DNA of 64,000 nt from assembly GCA_023313575.1 (NCBI GenBank), contig JAJTTP010000020.1:310001-374000 (forward strand), read 5' to 3'. A program made the position numbers and the translations under genes. Below, piece by piece: positions 28,737 through 41,198 of the stretch. The stretch comes from Eutypella sp. D-1 (taxonomy: Eukaryota; Ascomycota; Sordariomycetes; Xylariales; Diatrypaceae). Every line of letters starts with the position of its first letter. The stretch's first letter is position 1. The notes below the pieces were generated by a model. It did not search any database. It had not been told where the DNA came from and worked only from the letters and a program-made list of their open reading frames with translations.

Positions 28737-31700
28737 TTCAGGCCGGGTGGACGAGTAAGAGATTCTAATTCATTGAAGAAGTTGCGTGGGTAAGGTATAT
28801 GGGGAGCGTAGTAAACGCACCGTCCCTATTGTGCGTAAGGCATTATGAATTATTCTACACCCGTAACCAACTTATTTTCAATGTAACTAAATTCAAATTC
28901 CGCCTACACCGTCTCCAATAGTGTTCCTTTCTTCGCGTGTGCTATAACGTCAGGTGTTGAAATGGCGCTATTAGGAATAGTGTAAGCATACAAATGCACC
29001 CAAATGACCTCGCCCACTCGAACGGCGGCTCTATCTAGCCTGATGCTATTATATTGGAGGCATCATATCTAGGTGGCTACGGTGAGCCGACGTGACATTA
29101 GTTTCCGTCACAACGCTTCACAAGTTTGACTAGACACTGCTAATTTCAGATATCTTCGCGAGGACCTGTGCTATGTCCGGATGCAACAGTATGCGAGCGG
29201 GTGGGCGTGGTGATCATAATAGATCGTGATGCGACACCCGAAGCCGACTGTAACGACTACGAAGCGATGGGTCAACTGTACGCGGCGGCTACTATGAATA
29301 GCAGAACTCGATCGAGATACAGAATCAAGGCAAGTCGGACACGGCCACGAGAAGGCTGGTGAGCGCGACACCCGACGTCGTCGTGGCACTGTGATTCCAA
29401 GCGAAATCGACGTTCAATATCAATGATAGGCTTCGCTGGTCGCACTCTCGATGGATGCACCCGCCACATGTGCGATGATTGTACTGGGCCAAAAGGCTAC
29501 ACTTACAGACTTGCTCAATCAACAAACACAATGAAGCAGAGACATATTACTACGCTGCTATCGACCCCATAGCGTAGCACTGGGACACTTCCGCGTGAGA
29601 CGAGTAGAGGCGATGCTTGAGTGACAAGCAAACATACTCAATGACCTGCGATGCCTTACCAAGGTTCTACCGAGCTACCACATCGCCTTGCCCCTTTATA
29701 CCACTAGGTGAGACGATAAGGAAGACCTCCTGCAGGCGAGGCTGGAAGAGAAAAGCGCGTAGACAAGTATTCGTCATGAGCGTAACGAAGCTGTTAGAGA
29801 AGGCAATATATGCCCCACATGTTAGAAGCTATTTACTTTTAAAGCCTACCCGTTTCGGACCCGAAGTCGTTGGAATCAAGTAGCCGCAAAAGCTTCGGTC
29901 TTCTTGGCTATACCTTAACGTGAGAGTGAACGGACCAAAGGACACATAGTAAAGGACAGGAGCCAAGACCATCTGCAGCGCCAAGATGCCCGAGGAACAG
30001 CCCTTTCAAATCCGTCGCATGCGGTCTCCTCTTCGGATATTTGGACGGCAGGGTTCTCGATTTGTATTTCGAACATACAAGCATGCAGGCTGGCGGGGAA
30101 CATCGGTCCCTGAGTCCTAGCTAAGCACCGCTGTGTAGGACGGTGTGTAACCCAAGTATGCCTAGCGGTGCAACAGAACGTGTTTCTCGGTAGAAAGGGC
30201 CGATGGTATGCCTTAGGAAGTGATCATGTTTTGCTTCCTCATTTGTCCTACTCGGCCACCTCCTCGTCCTGATATCCTGCTGGTATGCTGTGATACCGTA
30301 TTTCGGGTATCGTCGAGTGTTCCAGATCTTGAACCGCCAGGCTGGGTCGTCCAATAAGCTACCCTGATAAATAAAGAGGCAGAAATCATCGCGCATGCCG
30401 ACCAGGTTTGAGATCAGACAAACATATATTAACTCGCGCTTTGGTCTCGGAATGTTGAGTCGTGGGATGTTATGAATCCATGGAAGTGCATAACGTGGGA
30501 ATTAACCTGTGTTGTACATTAATTAGTGTGCCAGATCGAGGCTTGGCTTATAGTCTATCGAGCATCCATCGGGAGGGGATCGAGAGGCTGACTCCGCCTG
30601 GTCCCCGACAATTGATGTCATGTGGATCCGGGGGGCTACCCTATATATCCAAGTAATCTATAAGTAACCGACGTTGTTGACCGAATGTGGGCTGCCCAGT
30701 CGCTTGAACTTGGCATGGTAAGGTCTTATCAGATGGTGAAATTTCTGTGTGACCTTCCTCCTTGGCTGATCCATACTTGTTGGCACGAGCGTGCTTGCTT
30801 CTGCTCTAATCGCCTATCGCAGGTATATATCAGCGAGTGAGTAATTGATGTTGACATATCATACTCATTACTTATTGATTACATTAATAAATGCAACCGT
30901 ATAATTTGATAGCAAAGTATACAGAATTGCCAAAAAGCCTTTATCCAGCCCCAACTACAGAGACAGCCTTGCATTTGATCCAGCGCCGAGTCCGCATGAA
31001 AGGATTACAGCCCATTCGAGCCCAGGCTACGCATCCGGGTTCGTATTGTAGTACCCGAGACCAAGTCGATGGTATTTACCCTCGGCGTTGGTAAATGATA
31101 GAGTCACATTAGCAACGCTCCTGGATGCAGTGCATGCCTAATCAATGACTGCTCGCACCAATTGCGTTTTAACTTGAAATCTGACGACCAGGTGACCACT
31201 CAAGGATGACTAGGGCTCTTTTGAAAGCACGTAATCCGTTCGCGATTCTGGGCGAAATCTACCTAGAAATATACGGTTCGAACGATGCCTAGTTGTGGAT
31301 TTTCTATGTTCATATCGGTGACCGCAATGCACGCAATTGCTTCGACTCAAAAGCCCATTTCTTTCATCCACTAGTGAAGTCAGGGTGGTAGAAAAAAAAA
31401 AAAAAACCTGCGCCATGCATATGCAGAACCAGAGAATCGTTGCGTAGCGGCGACGGGCAGCGGCCTCCTGTGGGTTTAATTCGATGTTAGTACGGGCTGT
31501 TGCACAGAAATTCATAGCTCGTAAGCACAACAGAAGAACGGCGGCCTTGAGTGGACAAGTCTGCCAAGTCGACAGGGTGATAGGGGCCAACAGGACCACG
31601 TTGTTGGATTTCTGTACCTCGTATAACTTCCCAATTTAAGTCAATTATTTCTAGCCTGATCAGAGACTCTCCCAGTAGGCTCACACAGTCGCTCTTTGCA

Positions 31701-33066
31701 TACATATACCAATAAACAACCGGGCCAAGATACAATTTGTAATTCCACGATGCGCTGAGGAGGCGGCGTATGTGAGTAAGAAACACATGCACGTACATAT
31801 ATACATAGAGACCCTCGAAGTGAATGTAATCATGAAACTTGGCATTCGTCGTGGCCGTTGATTCGGTGTGCTTAGCCGGACTTGGCTTGGATTTAGCACG
31901 AGCCCTTTTTATCTGCGCCTTTCCCGCCAGCCAGCCTGCCCACGGTCGCCCGCCTCCCACGAAAGAGAATCTGGGCCGCTAAACCCTCAATAGCAAGTCA
32001 AGTCAGCCAAGCCAGCCAAGCACAACCCAACTTGCCCAGATTTTCCCCCAAGCTTTTCCCCCATCCCGCACCGGGTCTTGGCATATTGGGGTTGCAGCAA
32101 CTAGACTTGCTAGACGACCAACGGTAGGCTTGTATTGGTATCGGCGCGGGGAAATACAAATTAGGGGCCCGAAGAAATAACGGGTTTACAGGGGGCTTGG
32201 TCTTTGTACTCGGTAGGCGACGAATGGGATGTGGTGGGAGAAACAACATCGAATGGTATGGTATATACGCTAAGGTACAATGCGTATCATATTCCTTTAC
32301 CTGCTAAGGAGGCATTGGGGGGTACGTAGCGATAGCGCAAACTGTACCAAGCAGTAAGAGTAGTAAGAGTAGTAACAATAGGAGTGTGGAATGGTGACCG
32401 TGTTTCGGAGGTAATCCGAGTATTCAATAGCTCATACGTTGCAGAATGTTCCTGTCTATCTTATTGTACATGGGGTTTCCTGCCATTTCATATGCATGCA
32501 TGTATTGTCCCTATTTCGCACGTGGCCACGTTCAAGGTGGCATCGATCTGACAAATATTAGTTTGGTATTCATAGTTAATTCCTACGTATTGTCTCTCCG
32601 CGCCAAGCCAAGAAAGGGAAGACCCCGGTCAGTGGAAGCCGCATGGGTTTATGATGTGATATAACCAGTCCCTACTTACAGTCTTGCCCAGGCCGCCACG
32701 CTTATTCACATTGTGGTTCATTGTACGCACTGAAGTGCGGAGAAAACATCAGCTCCCTCGTCACATTCCCTGCTTGATTTCATCCCTACCTGCATAACTA
32801 TTTAAAAAGGGCTTACCTTCCCTACGTCCGGAATCGCGGATTTCCTCCCCCGCTTGGGATGTGCTGTGGCGTTTTTCTCGACTATATTTTTTCTTGAGGC
32901 CGTCATCCACTTCGCCGTTTTTCTTCCTTCTTTCCTTGACTCTGGTATCAGTCAATATCTGCTCCTCGCCTAGTGGAAGCTGCGCGATCAATACCTTTCA
33001 CTTGATTCGACATCGAGGCCCACTTGATATCAGAGCACTGCAACTGCCTAGAGAAACACCGCCAGA
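28737..33066. other. Long gene-poor region of 4.3 kb
   Basis: I find no frame that resembles a known family on either strand. Open frames near 31210-31960 (minus) reach 130-157 codons but lack any recognisable motif and show no credible splice context. An A run lies near 31391-31406. The stretch 32700-33066 is the likely promoter and leader of the transporter gene. Confidence 0.5.
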
Positions 33067-34933
33067 ATGTCTGAGAAGGGAGACGTTGAGCACAGCGGCG
33101 TCGCTTCCATTAAGGGAGCTGAGGTCGACTACGAGAGAAACCAGCAGCTTGCCGCCCTGCCCGACCCTGACTATGACAAAACCGAGGAGGAGAAGAAAGC
33201 GATTGTACGTATTGGTCATTGATGATTTCTGTGACTGTGATTAATACTAATCAACTTATAGGATCGCAAGTTGATGTGGAAGGTTGACCTGTGGCTCGTG
33301 CCCTGGCTCTCTCTGCTGTGAGTACCGACCGAAATAGCCAACTTATACAATATCGCCGCGACTAAACTGAACTTCTAGATACTTGCTGTCATTCCTCGAC
33401 CGAACCAACATCGGCAATGCACGGGCTGTCAACATGGAGGCGGAGCTCGGCATGACGGGGAAGCACGACTTCAATAACACTCTCACTATTTTCTTCGTCT
33501 CATACGCGGTGATGGAGCCGCTCACCAATGCCATGCTCAAGAGACTGTCACCTCGGGTCTTCTTCACCGGCATCATTGTCATATGGTAAGAACCTGTGCC
33601 ACCCCCACACCTCGCTACCCGGCAGAAACCGCACATGGGTGCTTGATCGTGCCATGATTGTGGCGCTGATGGGGATGACATTGCTGACATGATTCACACA
33701 GGGGTATGGTCCAGACCTTCATGGGTCTGGTAAGCTCGAAGGAGGGTCTTTTGGCTGCGCGGTTCTTCCTTGGTCTTGCTGAGGCGGGTCTGTTCCCTGG
33801 TAGGTATCCTATGATAGTGTCTAATGGCTTGCATACCTATCCGCTAATCTAACCTAGGCGTCAACTACTATCTGTCTTGTTGGTACAAGGGCTCTGAGCT
33901 CGGAGTCCGGAGTGCCGTATTCTTCTCCGCCGCTGCCCTGGCCGGTTCCTTCGGAGGCCTGTTGGCGGCTGCGATTGCCCTCATGGATGGTGTGGGCGGC
34001 AAGTCGGGGTGGGCCTGGATTTTCCTTCTCGAGGGTATTGCGACGACGCTCGTAGGTGTCGCCTGCTGGTGGATGGTCTTCGACTGGCCCGATACTGCCC
34101 GGTTCCTCACTCCCGATGAGCGGATCCGTGTTCAGCGCCGCCTGATCCTCGACCGCCAGGGCTTTTCTGCCCAGGACAACGATAAGCGCCATATGTACGA
34201 GGCTCTCAAGGATTGGAAGACCTACGGCTACATGGTTGTTTACAGTAAGTCAACATGTATACGTGCTGATGGCCTTTGGATAATCACCGCTAACATGTCT
34301 ATAGTGGGATGCCTCACCCCTCTCTACGCTTTCAGTCTCTTCCTACCTACTATCATCGGCGCTATGGGCTACAAAGGCACTCATTTGCAACTGCTCTCCG
34401 TTGCCCCCTACGCCTGCGCTGCAGTCTGCACTGTGGCCGTGGGCTTCCTGGCTGACCACACACGCTTACGCGGACCCTGCAATATCGGAACAGTATGCAT
34501 CGCTATTGTGGGCTTCATCATGCTGATCGCGTCGGCGGAACCTCAGATTCAGTACGCGGGAACGTTCCTGGGTGCGATGGGTATATATCCCACAATCTCG
34601 AACACCCTGTCGTGGGTGGCGAACAACACGGAAGGCGCGCTCAAGCGTGCTGTGGTGCTGGGCATGGTCGTCGGTTGGGGCAACCTGAACGGTGTAGTGT
34701 CGTCTAACATCTACCTTACGGAGGAGAAGCCGCGATACTGGTCCGGCCACGGTGTCGTCCTAGGCTACCTTACGATCTGCCTACTCGGCGGTTCCTTGTT
34801 CATGCATTTCTCCCTCCGTGCTGAGAATGCCAAGAGGCGGTCCGGCCAGCGCGACCACATTCTTGATGGGTTGACCGAGGAGGAGAAGATGATCAAGGGC
34901 GATCGCCGTCCTGATTTCATGTATACCCTGTAG
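33067..34933 (+). CDS. MFS transporter, anion:cation symporter (Dal5/Tna1-like) family, 504 residues
   Basis: Exons are 33067-33204, 33262-33317, 33379-33585, 33702-33799, 33858-34244 and 34305-34933; all five introns are GT-AG and the phases fit, giving 504 residues. The N-terminal tail is hydrophilic, and TM1 carries the family motif LDRTNIGNAR. Next come SYAVMEPLTNAMLKRLSPR, GLAEAGLFPGVNYYLSCWY and the central loop LDRQGFSAQDNDKRH, followed by the second six-helix half (GCLTPLYAFSLFLPTIIG, LADHTRLRGPC, SWVANNTEGALKRAVVLGM, GVVSSNIY). These are hallmarks of fungal permeases for allantoate, nicotinate and related organic anions; the substrate here is unknown. The protein acts in the plasma membrane. 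The ATG at 33067 has an A at -3 and supplies the usual short acidic cytoplasmic tail. Confidence 0.92.
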
Positions 34934-35614
34934 ATGGGTTACTGGAAAGGAAGGCGTGCTACATGCACTTATGCATTGGCGATGGGGTGTTTTGGTTATC
35001 ACCGGGTATGGAGGTTCTCTGATCGGTATACTATAGGCGACGATAGACTGGCGCGAATAGATCGTTCGTCACAAGTGTTTATACGGACAAGATAGTACCC
35101 CAATTATGCTCTTTGATATGATATCAAGCTTTGGCGTCGTTAAAGCAATGCATAGGGGGTTAGACCCCGTGTGCCTATTAAAGGCTAGCATTACCGTAAA
35201 CTATGTCATATTTAGGTATCAAGTGGTGTCATTAGGTATGCCACTATCCATTCACAGTCGACTAGGACTAAGTGTTTTCGAAAAGTCAGCTGATATCACT
35301 AGAATGAGTTATGTTTTACTCCTAGGCGTCTACCGTCCCTCGGCCCCCTTCCCGTCCTGGCCTCTTAATGTCTAAACGCTTTGCTGTAGAGTTTCGAGTG
35401 AATTTATCTTTGTTCGTGGATCCTGCTCATAGTCGCCACTGTGTAGCCCCATAATATCTCCAAACTGGCCAGTGGTATGGGAACGGGTCGACAGGCATAA
35501 TCAATAACTTATAGGATTCATGCTGGGGTTCGGGTAGTGATCCAAAGCGCATCCCTGGAATGTAGCGAGTGCATGTATCTCTCTGGATATCTAGGTGGTT
35601 GGCGGAGCTTACTC
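34934..35614. other. Intergenic region between convergent genes
   Basis: This is the shared 3' side of the transporter (plus) and the GPI-protein gene (minus). No coding sequence is supported. Confidence 0.5.
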
Positions 35615-37076
35615 TCATAAGAACCAAGCTATTATAACCCAAGCCGCTGTGTATAAGGTGATAGGGGGCAGCACTTTAGAGAAAGCACTGTTGTCTACTG
35701 TCTTGCATATATAGCTGGTTGGCAGGCGATCGCGAATGGTCTCGAAAACGTTGCAATCGAAAGAGCCGCTTGTGTCCCTGACCTCCAGGCTGTCAGTTAT
35801 CCGCGCCGTCCCTTTCACGAATGGTTCACTATAAGAATCGTAAGCACCGTTCCCTTTGTCGTGGAATTTAAAACATGGTAGAGCACCCACAGGAATTCAT
35901 TAGATATATTCGCTATTATAAGGACACGAGAAATGTCAGACTTGGGCCAGTGCCATGTGTCCGGGCTGAGTTCGAGGTTGGGAGTATTAGTGATGGTCAG
36001 CCCCTGGTTTTGGCCATTCCAATTCCAATTTTCGGCTTCAGGCGGGAGCGTTATAGAACGGAGGCTCTCAGTGCCGTAGATGGAGACGCTCGACAATTGA
36101 TCGAATGGGAGTTCCAAATCCGTGATAGAGTTGTTGAAACCGAGCTCGAATGCGCCTATCGTTAAGTTCCTAAGCTTGGGGTTGCGCTGGAGCTCTGCGA
36201 CGCCATCCTTCACTTCAAGATTCCCAATCTCCATAGACTCCGTAGAGGGTCCCCCAAGGGTAACCGTTAGATTTTCGCCAGTAAGCTTTAGGGCATTGAT
36301 GCGTCTCCAACCGAACGTAAGGCTGCGCACATGCGACATTCTACGACCATAGAAGCTCTGGCCATCTTCTCCCGGCCATCGTCCTTGCGACATGGGGTCG
36401 AGAGGGTTCTCGAACAAGCCATCGACAGATTCGACCATTCCTATATCACCAAGATGGACTCTACTACTTATCATCCCCTTTCCTTCAGTAAAACTTTCCA
36501 GGCCATCTAGTTTGAATGTCTCAAGGCGTTCAGCTTGTAGAGTAAAAGATCGGATACGCTTCAGGTTAGTCAGGTCAAGGTATGTCAGGTTGTTTACTCC
36601 ATTCAAGCTGATAGAGCCATTGACTGTGTCAAGATTTGGAAACGTAATCTTGTCAAGTCCCGGGAAACGCGAGAACCATATGGAGCCGCCAACCTGTTTC
36701 AATGTGGTGCTTCGGATCTCGAAGGCTGGAGGAACCTCACACCATCCGTTTTCGTAGGCTACTTGTGTGCCGAACAAAGAGCAACCCTCGTGAAGAATAC
36801 TCCCTTCCACTTCCTCTAAACTGTCGAGATTAATGCTTTCTGAGATTCCATATTCGAGGGTTAAATCACCCTCCAACACGTTACATCTCTTGCGCAAATC
36901 ATCGGCCTCGCGGGCGTTTGCAATAGTGGCATTCTCGCGACAATAAGTCCTAGCTGACACCAATGCTGCTCGAGATTAGTTTGTTATGCCATACGTCCTG
37001 TGCTATTGAAGGGTTCTAGTAAATCCTTACGACTAGAAAGAGCCAGTAGAAGCAACTGGGATATGATTGGGATCAT
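35615..37076 (-). CDS. GPI-anchored ECM33/SPS2-like cell-wall protein, 444 residues
   Basis: The minus-strand exons are 37076-37031, 36965-35891 and 35828-35615, joined by 65-nt and 62-nt GT-AG introns in phase. The first mini-exon encodes most of a signal peptide (MIPIISQLLLLALSS, then PLVSA), with cleavage likely after VSA. The middle is a chain of receptor-L-domain/leucine-rich-like repeats (SINLDSLEEVEGSI, KITFPNLDTVNGSISL, NLTYLDLTNLKRI, DLELPFDQLSSVSIYG) with at least five N-glycosylation sequons. After the second intron comes a Cys-containing module (SFDCNVFETIRDRL, TSYICKT), then a hydrophobic tail (LPPITLYTAAWVIIAWFL) at the very end, as in a GPI signal. Ecm33-type proteins sit at the plasma membrane and wall and are needed for wall integrity. 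Without the two terminal exons the gene would lack both signals; the phase agreement supports this model. Confidence 0.82.
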
Positions 37077-39315
37077 GGTACATTGGAACGACGTAAGCGG
37101 TGAAATGGAAGTAATTAAGGCAGTGAGTGGCTTTGCATGAATTCCAACGAATTGCCTTTGTTTCCCTAAGACGAACGATGAGAGGTGGGATGTCGTCGTC
37201 GAATATGACAGGGCTTTGGAGAAGACAATTACCGTTCGATAAGAAACCGAAGGATTGAAGGTACAGGTTCTACGTGGACCAGACCGCGCCAGAAAGGACG
37301 TTCTAATACCTCCTTGCCTGGTGGGCCCAGCTCTTGATCATAGTTATTATCGACTTTCATTCCCTTGGCAGATATTATAACCAAGCCTATATTACACCAA
37401 ATAGGCAAGACAATCTGGAATTCTGCTAAAAGGCCTTGAGGTATGGGGAAAACATGCTGCCCATGCTGCCATGTCATGTCAGCGTGCTGAGCGAACGTCG
37501 CTAGGATGTTGCATGCTGACTAACTCGATTAGGCATGACTGGGCATGAACTATCTCATGCCGAGCTATTTTGAAGCACTGAGGGAAGCTATACCGGGCCG
37601 TTAGCCGTTCTAGACCATAAAAGCTGTTAGGGCTGCTAAAAGACTGTAAGAGCTACTATCGCCTAACTAGATAGGCCTATATCGTGCTAGACCTATATGA
37701 ATAGACCTAACCTTTGATCATACGTTTGAGAAATATGATTATAACTAGTGACTACGAGGCGACTTCGCTAAGCGAGCACAGTGGCTAAAGCTGAAGGAAT
37801 CACTGAAGCCGGTTGCTATGACGATAAATTGTACCTCCCCGGAGTAACTTTTTATCGCGTTTGTGGCGCGCAAGGTGGAGCTCTCCGGGAAGGATTTCAA
37901 AGGAGTGCGAAGGGGTTAAGGCTAGCAAGGGGAAGGACCTGTCAGCTTCACGAGACGTTTGAACGTTTGATAAGCTATTGATTCAAAGTGACCTGGGCAT
38001 AATGGATGGGATGTGTTAGATCCGTTTTTCCCTTTGTTTTTCTGTTGAAAAGTGAGGTATTGCTAGTTAAATCATGGTGGCGCTGTGGCTGTGTCAGGAG
38101 GTGGCAGACTACGTGTCCCGCGTTCTAACGTAGAGACTGGGTTCCGGGACACTCTCCAGTCTCAAATAGCGTTTTCAAGTTGGTGTGAGTTTGCGGGCTC
38201 AGCCTTTGGGTGCCGAGAGAAACTCAAGGGGAGACCTACGGACATCCGGTCACACACTTGCTTTCGCCCAATGCCTTAGACGTTCCTGATCAGTGCTATC
38301 GCTAGCTACCTTAGCTGACACTAGCCTCCGTGGGTTTTCACGTCGCCGCTAAAGTGCCAGGCATACTGCAGATGCCGACAATACTTAGAAGGTCAGTAAA
38401 GGGAGGCTTCATCTATCATGGATGGGTCATACTTCACCTACAGTCTGGTCGAAAAGGAGCTAGTCGTATCTCATGGCCAGTATGATCTCGTCCATTGGCG
38501 TCTCGCCGTCTTTGGTGACGGCCAAGTGGTGACTTTAAATCACGGTGTCAGCTATCCGAGCGGCTTAAGCGCGTCAGGAGGGTGGGCAAGTTCAACGCAC
38601 GAAACCCAACCTCCAATATACAAGTGATGGTCAGAGGGTGGGTCGTCATATATTTGGCGTTGAACGTAGCTTGTTCAAGCGACTGACAAATTCGTCCGAT
38701 GCATGGCAGGCAGGCTGATAGAGAATGATATTGCAAATATGCAGATTCTTTCGTAATCATATTGCAACCTTGCAATAGGGACCCCGTGATGGGTAAGAAA
38801 AGCATCAATATCACGCTGCAATAATGGACCACACCCATAGAAGAAGTATGAAATGAACCTACCAGAATTCAGATTGAGGAACGATGCTAGATTGAACGCG
38901 GGCATAGACCAGTCAGTCATGGTGGCCCCAACCAGCGGAAGCCGAAGGTGCGGGTCTTCAGCATACATAGTGCATGAACCAGGTTCGGGGCGCGATTTCC
39001 GGGGCTAACAAACGAATCCGAGTCTCATCGTACACACCACGCGTGCTCAGGCGAGAAGAGAGACTCTGAGAATAAACTCAGCAAGTGGTCGTCGGTAACA
39101 ATAATCCACTAACATCTTCCGAAATGGGAACCCAGTGCTTCTCACAGCCCCATTACTTAAATATCAGAGCCGACAGCACGGCCATTTTTCACGGCTATGC
39201 TCGCTTTTCAGCCGTTTGTAGCTGGAGGCAGACCATGATATTTTCTAGAGTAGCAACTCGTACAGGGTCATCAGAGACCAGTAACTAGTAAAATGATAGC
39301 ACCATTCAGCGCACA
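37077..39315. other. Gene-poor region
   Basis: No gene could be supported in these 2.2 kb. Between about 37600 and 37760 there are dense CTA/TAG-rich short repeats. Frames near 38548-38968 on the minus strand (about 97 codons each) overlap in two registers but match no family I know; they may be relics. Confidence 0.45.
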
Positions 39316-39321
39316 TAGGTC

Positions 39322-40795
39322 CTAGGCTCCTACATTCAAGTTCCCAACCGTGATACTCTTGATGTTCTGGTACTCTGCCAACCCGTTGGGACTTCCTTCC
39401 TTGCCGTAGCCACTCTCCTTGACACTCCCAAATGGCGCTTCCGCTGCGCTGATCTTGCCGGTGTTAGCGCCAACCATGCCAACCTTCAATATTTGTGCAA
39501 CGCCCAAGACGCGGCTCATGTCCTTAGAGTAGAAGTATCCGGGCAAGCCAAATTCAGTACTGTTTGCCATCCTTATGACATCTGCTTCAGTGTCGAATTG
39601 GAAGACGGGGGCCAGTGGGCCGAACGTTTCGTCCTTGTTCAAAATCACGTCCTGGGTCACGCCGGAAAGAACGGTGGGCTCAAAGAATAAACCGGGACTG
39701 TCGGGCGCCTTGGCCCCGTCTCGACCTCAGCGCTTTTGCCTACGGCGTCGGCAACATGCTCCTTGACCTCGGTCACCGCCGATCCATTAACCAACGGGCC
39801 TTGGGTCGTGGAGGCGTTGAGACCGCCGCTCATCTTGAGTGTCGCGACTTTATCGACCAGTTTCGCGGTGAAGCCACCAGCGATCCCTTTTTGCACGTAT
39901 ATGCGATTTGTACTATGAAGGCTGCTAGGTCTAGAAGATGCATGGAAGACAATAACTAGAACATACCAGACGCAGGTCTGTTCAGAGCAACGGAACTTGC
40001 AGAACATGGCTCCCTCGACGGCCAAGTCCACATCGGCGTCATCAAAAACGATAAATGGAGCGTTGTCTGTTAGGGATCTTGGGCGTAGAGTGAAAGATAG
40101 TAGCCGGGGAGTCACAGTGAAGGCGCTATAGTATAGGTAGAGGTCGAATAGTTATTGAACTCTGGCCCTCTACTAGAACCGCAGGGGGCGAAGCCCCCTA
40201 TTTATAGATAATTCTAGTCTATCGTAGCCTGTAGAACAGGGGGGGGGGGGCCGCTACCAGCACCCCTATCCCTTTATCACGTGACATTGTCGCCGGGCTT
40301 TAAGTTAACCTTTTTCAAGGTTCCAGCAGACAGCTTAGCAAGCATCTTACCTACATTCGTCGAGCCAGTGAAGGATATCTTGTTCAAGAGCGGATTCGTA
40401 GCAAGCTCAGTGGCAGCCTCCCGATTCTTCGTTGGACAGACCTGGATTACTGCCGCAGGAATACCAGCTTCAAGGGCAAGTTTGGTCAATGCGGGATATG
40501 TAAAAGGTGCATCGCTTGGCGGCTTAATGACGACAGAGCATCCTGCGGCCAGGGCAGGGGCAATATTCCTGGCGATCAAGGCAGCGGGGAAGTTCCACGG
40601 GGTGATAATGCCACAGACACGAACCGGCTCTCGGATCGTCATTAAACTTGTGAGGTGTTGGAGAAGGAATCGTGACTTCATACGATCGGGTGGCTTCTTC
40701 AGCGGACCAATAGATGAAGCTTGCAGCGTAGAGTACTTCACCCTTGGCTTCACCGATGGTTTTTCCATTTTTCAAGACTCAGAATCACAGCGACT
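39322..40795 (-). pseudogene. Succinate-semialdehyde dehydrogenase-like (ALDH) gene relic, disrupted by an LTR
   Basis: On the minus strand the sequence reads as an ALDH/SSADH: ENGK-like NGKTIGEAKGEVLYAASF, then PVRVCGIITPWNFPAALIARN, KPPSDAPFTYPALTKLALEAG, ISFTGSTNVGKML, NAPFIVFDDADVDLAVEGAM, a Cys region (FRCSEQTC), DETFGPLAPVFQF and KESGYGKEG. It has three kinds of damage. A frameshift lies near 40640, before the conserved TIREPV. A 219-bp solo LTR (40068-40286) is inserted between VNL and NAPF. One G is missing in a G run near 39723, where VETG should continue as AKAPDSPGLFFEPTV. One family intron is still splice-competent (GTATGT to CATAG, joining CVC to TNRIYVQ). The first 100 or more residues are missing. 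Intact homologues oxidise succinate semialdehyde in GABA breakdown. Confidence 0.85.
40063..40291 (+). mobile_element. Solo LTR of 219 bp with 5-bp target-site duplication
   Basis: The element occupies 40068-40286. It begins with TGTTAGGG and ends with CACGTGACA, so it has the canonical TG...CA ends of a long terminal repeat. It is flanked by TTGTC on both sides (40063-40067 and 40287-40291), the 5-bp duplication left by retroviral-type integrase. Removing the element and one TTGTC restores the aldehyde dehydrogenase coding register. Inside are a perfect 7-bp-arm hairpin (40183-40199) and a G run (40240-40250). No internal retrotransposon coding sequence is present, so it is a solo LTR left by recombination. 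Related copies lie at 46015-46140 and 58916-59063. Confidence 0.85.
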
Positions 40796-41198
40796 TCGCT
40801 CTCGTATCAGTACATAATATGTAATAAAAGTTAGGGCTAGTGTCAAAGTTGGTCAGTAACGTACGGTCGTCCGACCATACTATCGAACTACATAGACAGC
40901 GAGTCTTACTGTGTGAAATCACTGCACCCTTGGGCTTTGCTCTGTAAGACTCACGCTTCTCTATTCTGCCTTTATTGAAACATTAATTAAGAGCTGACCT
41001 TAGATCAGCTATGGAGAATCAAAAACACCTCCAAGCGCACTCCATGAACTCAGTATATCAACTGTAGAGGAATTGCTTGGTTGGAAAATGAACCTTCCTT
41101 TCGTACTACAGGTAGACACGGACAAAGACGAAATGCCGTACCTACCTCACGTTCTCTTGCTTCAGTAAGTTCTGCAGCGGACATCTTCTCGTTGAGAC

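Noticed and set aside
31210..31960. Two minus-strand frames of 130-157 codons
   Set aside because: No motif, no splice context and no conserved start; not enough to call genes.
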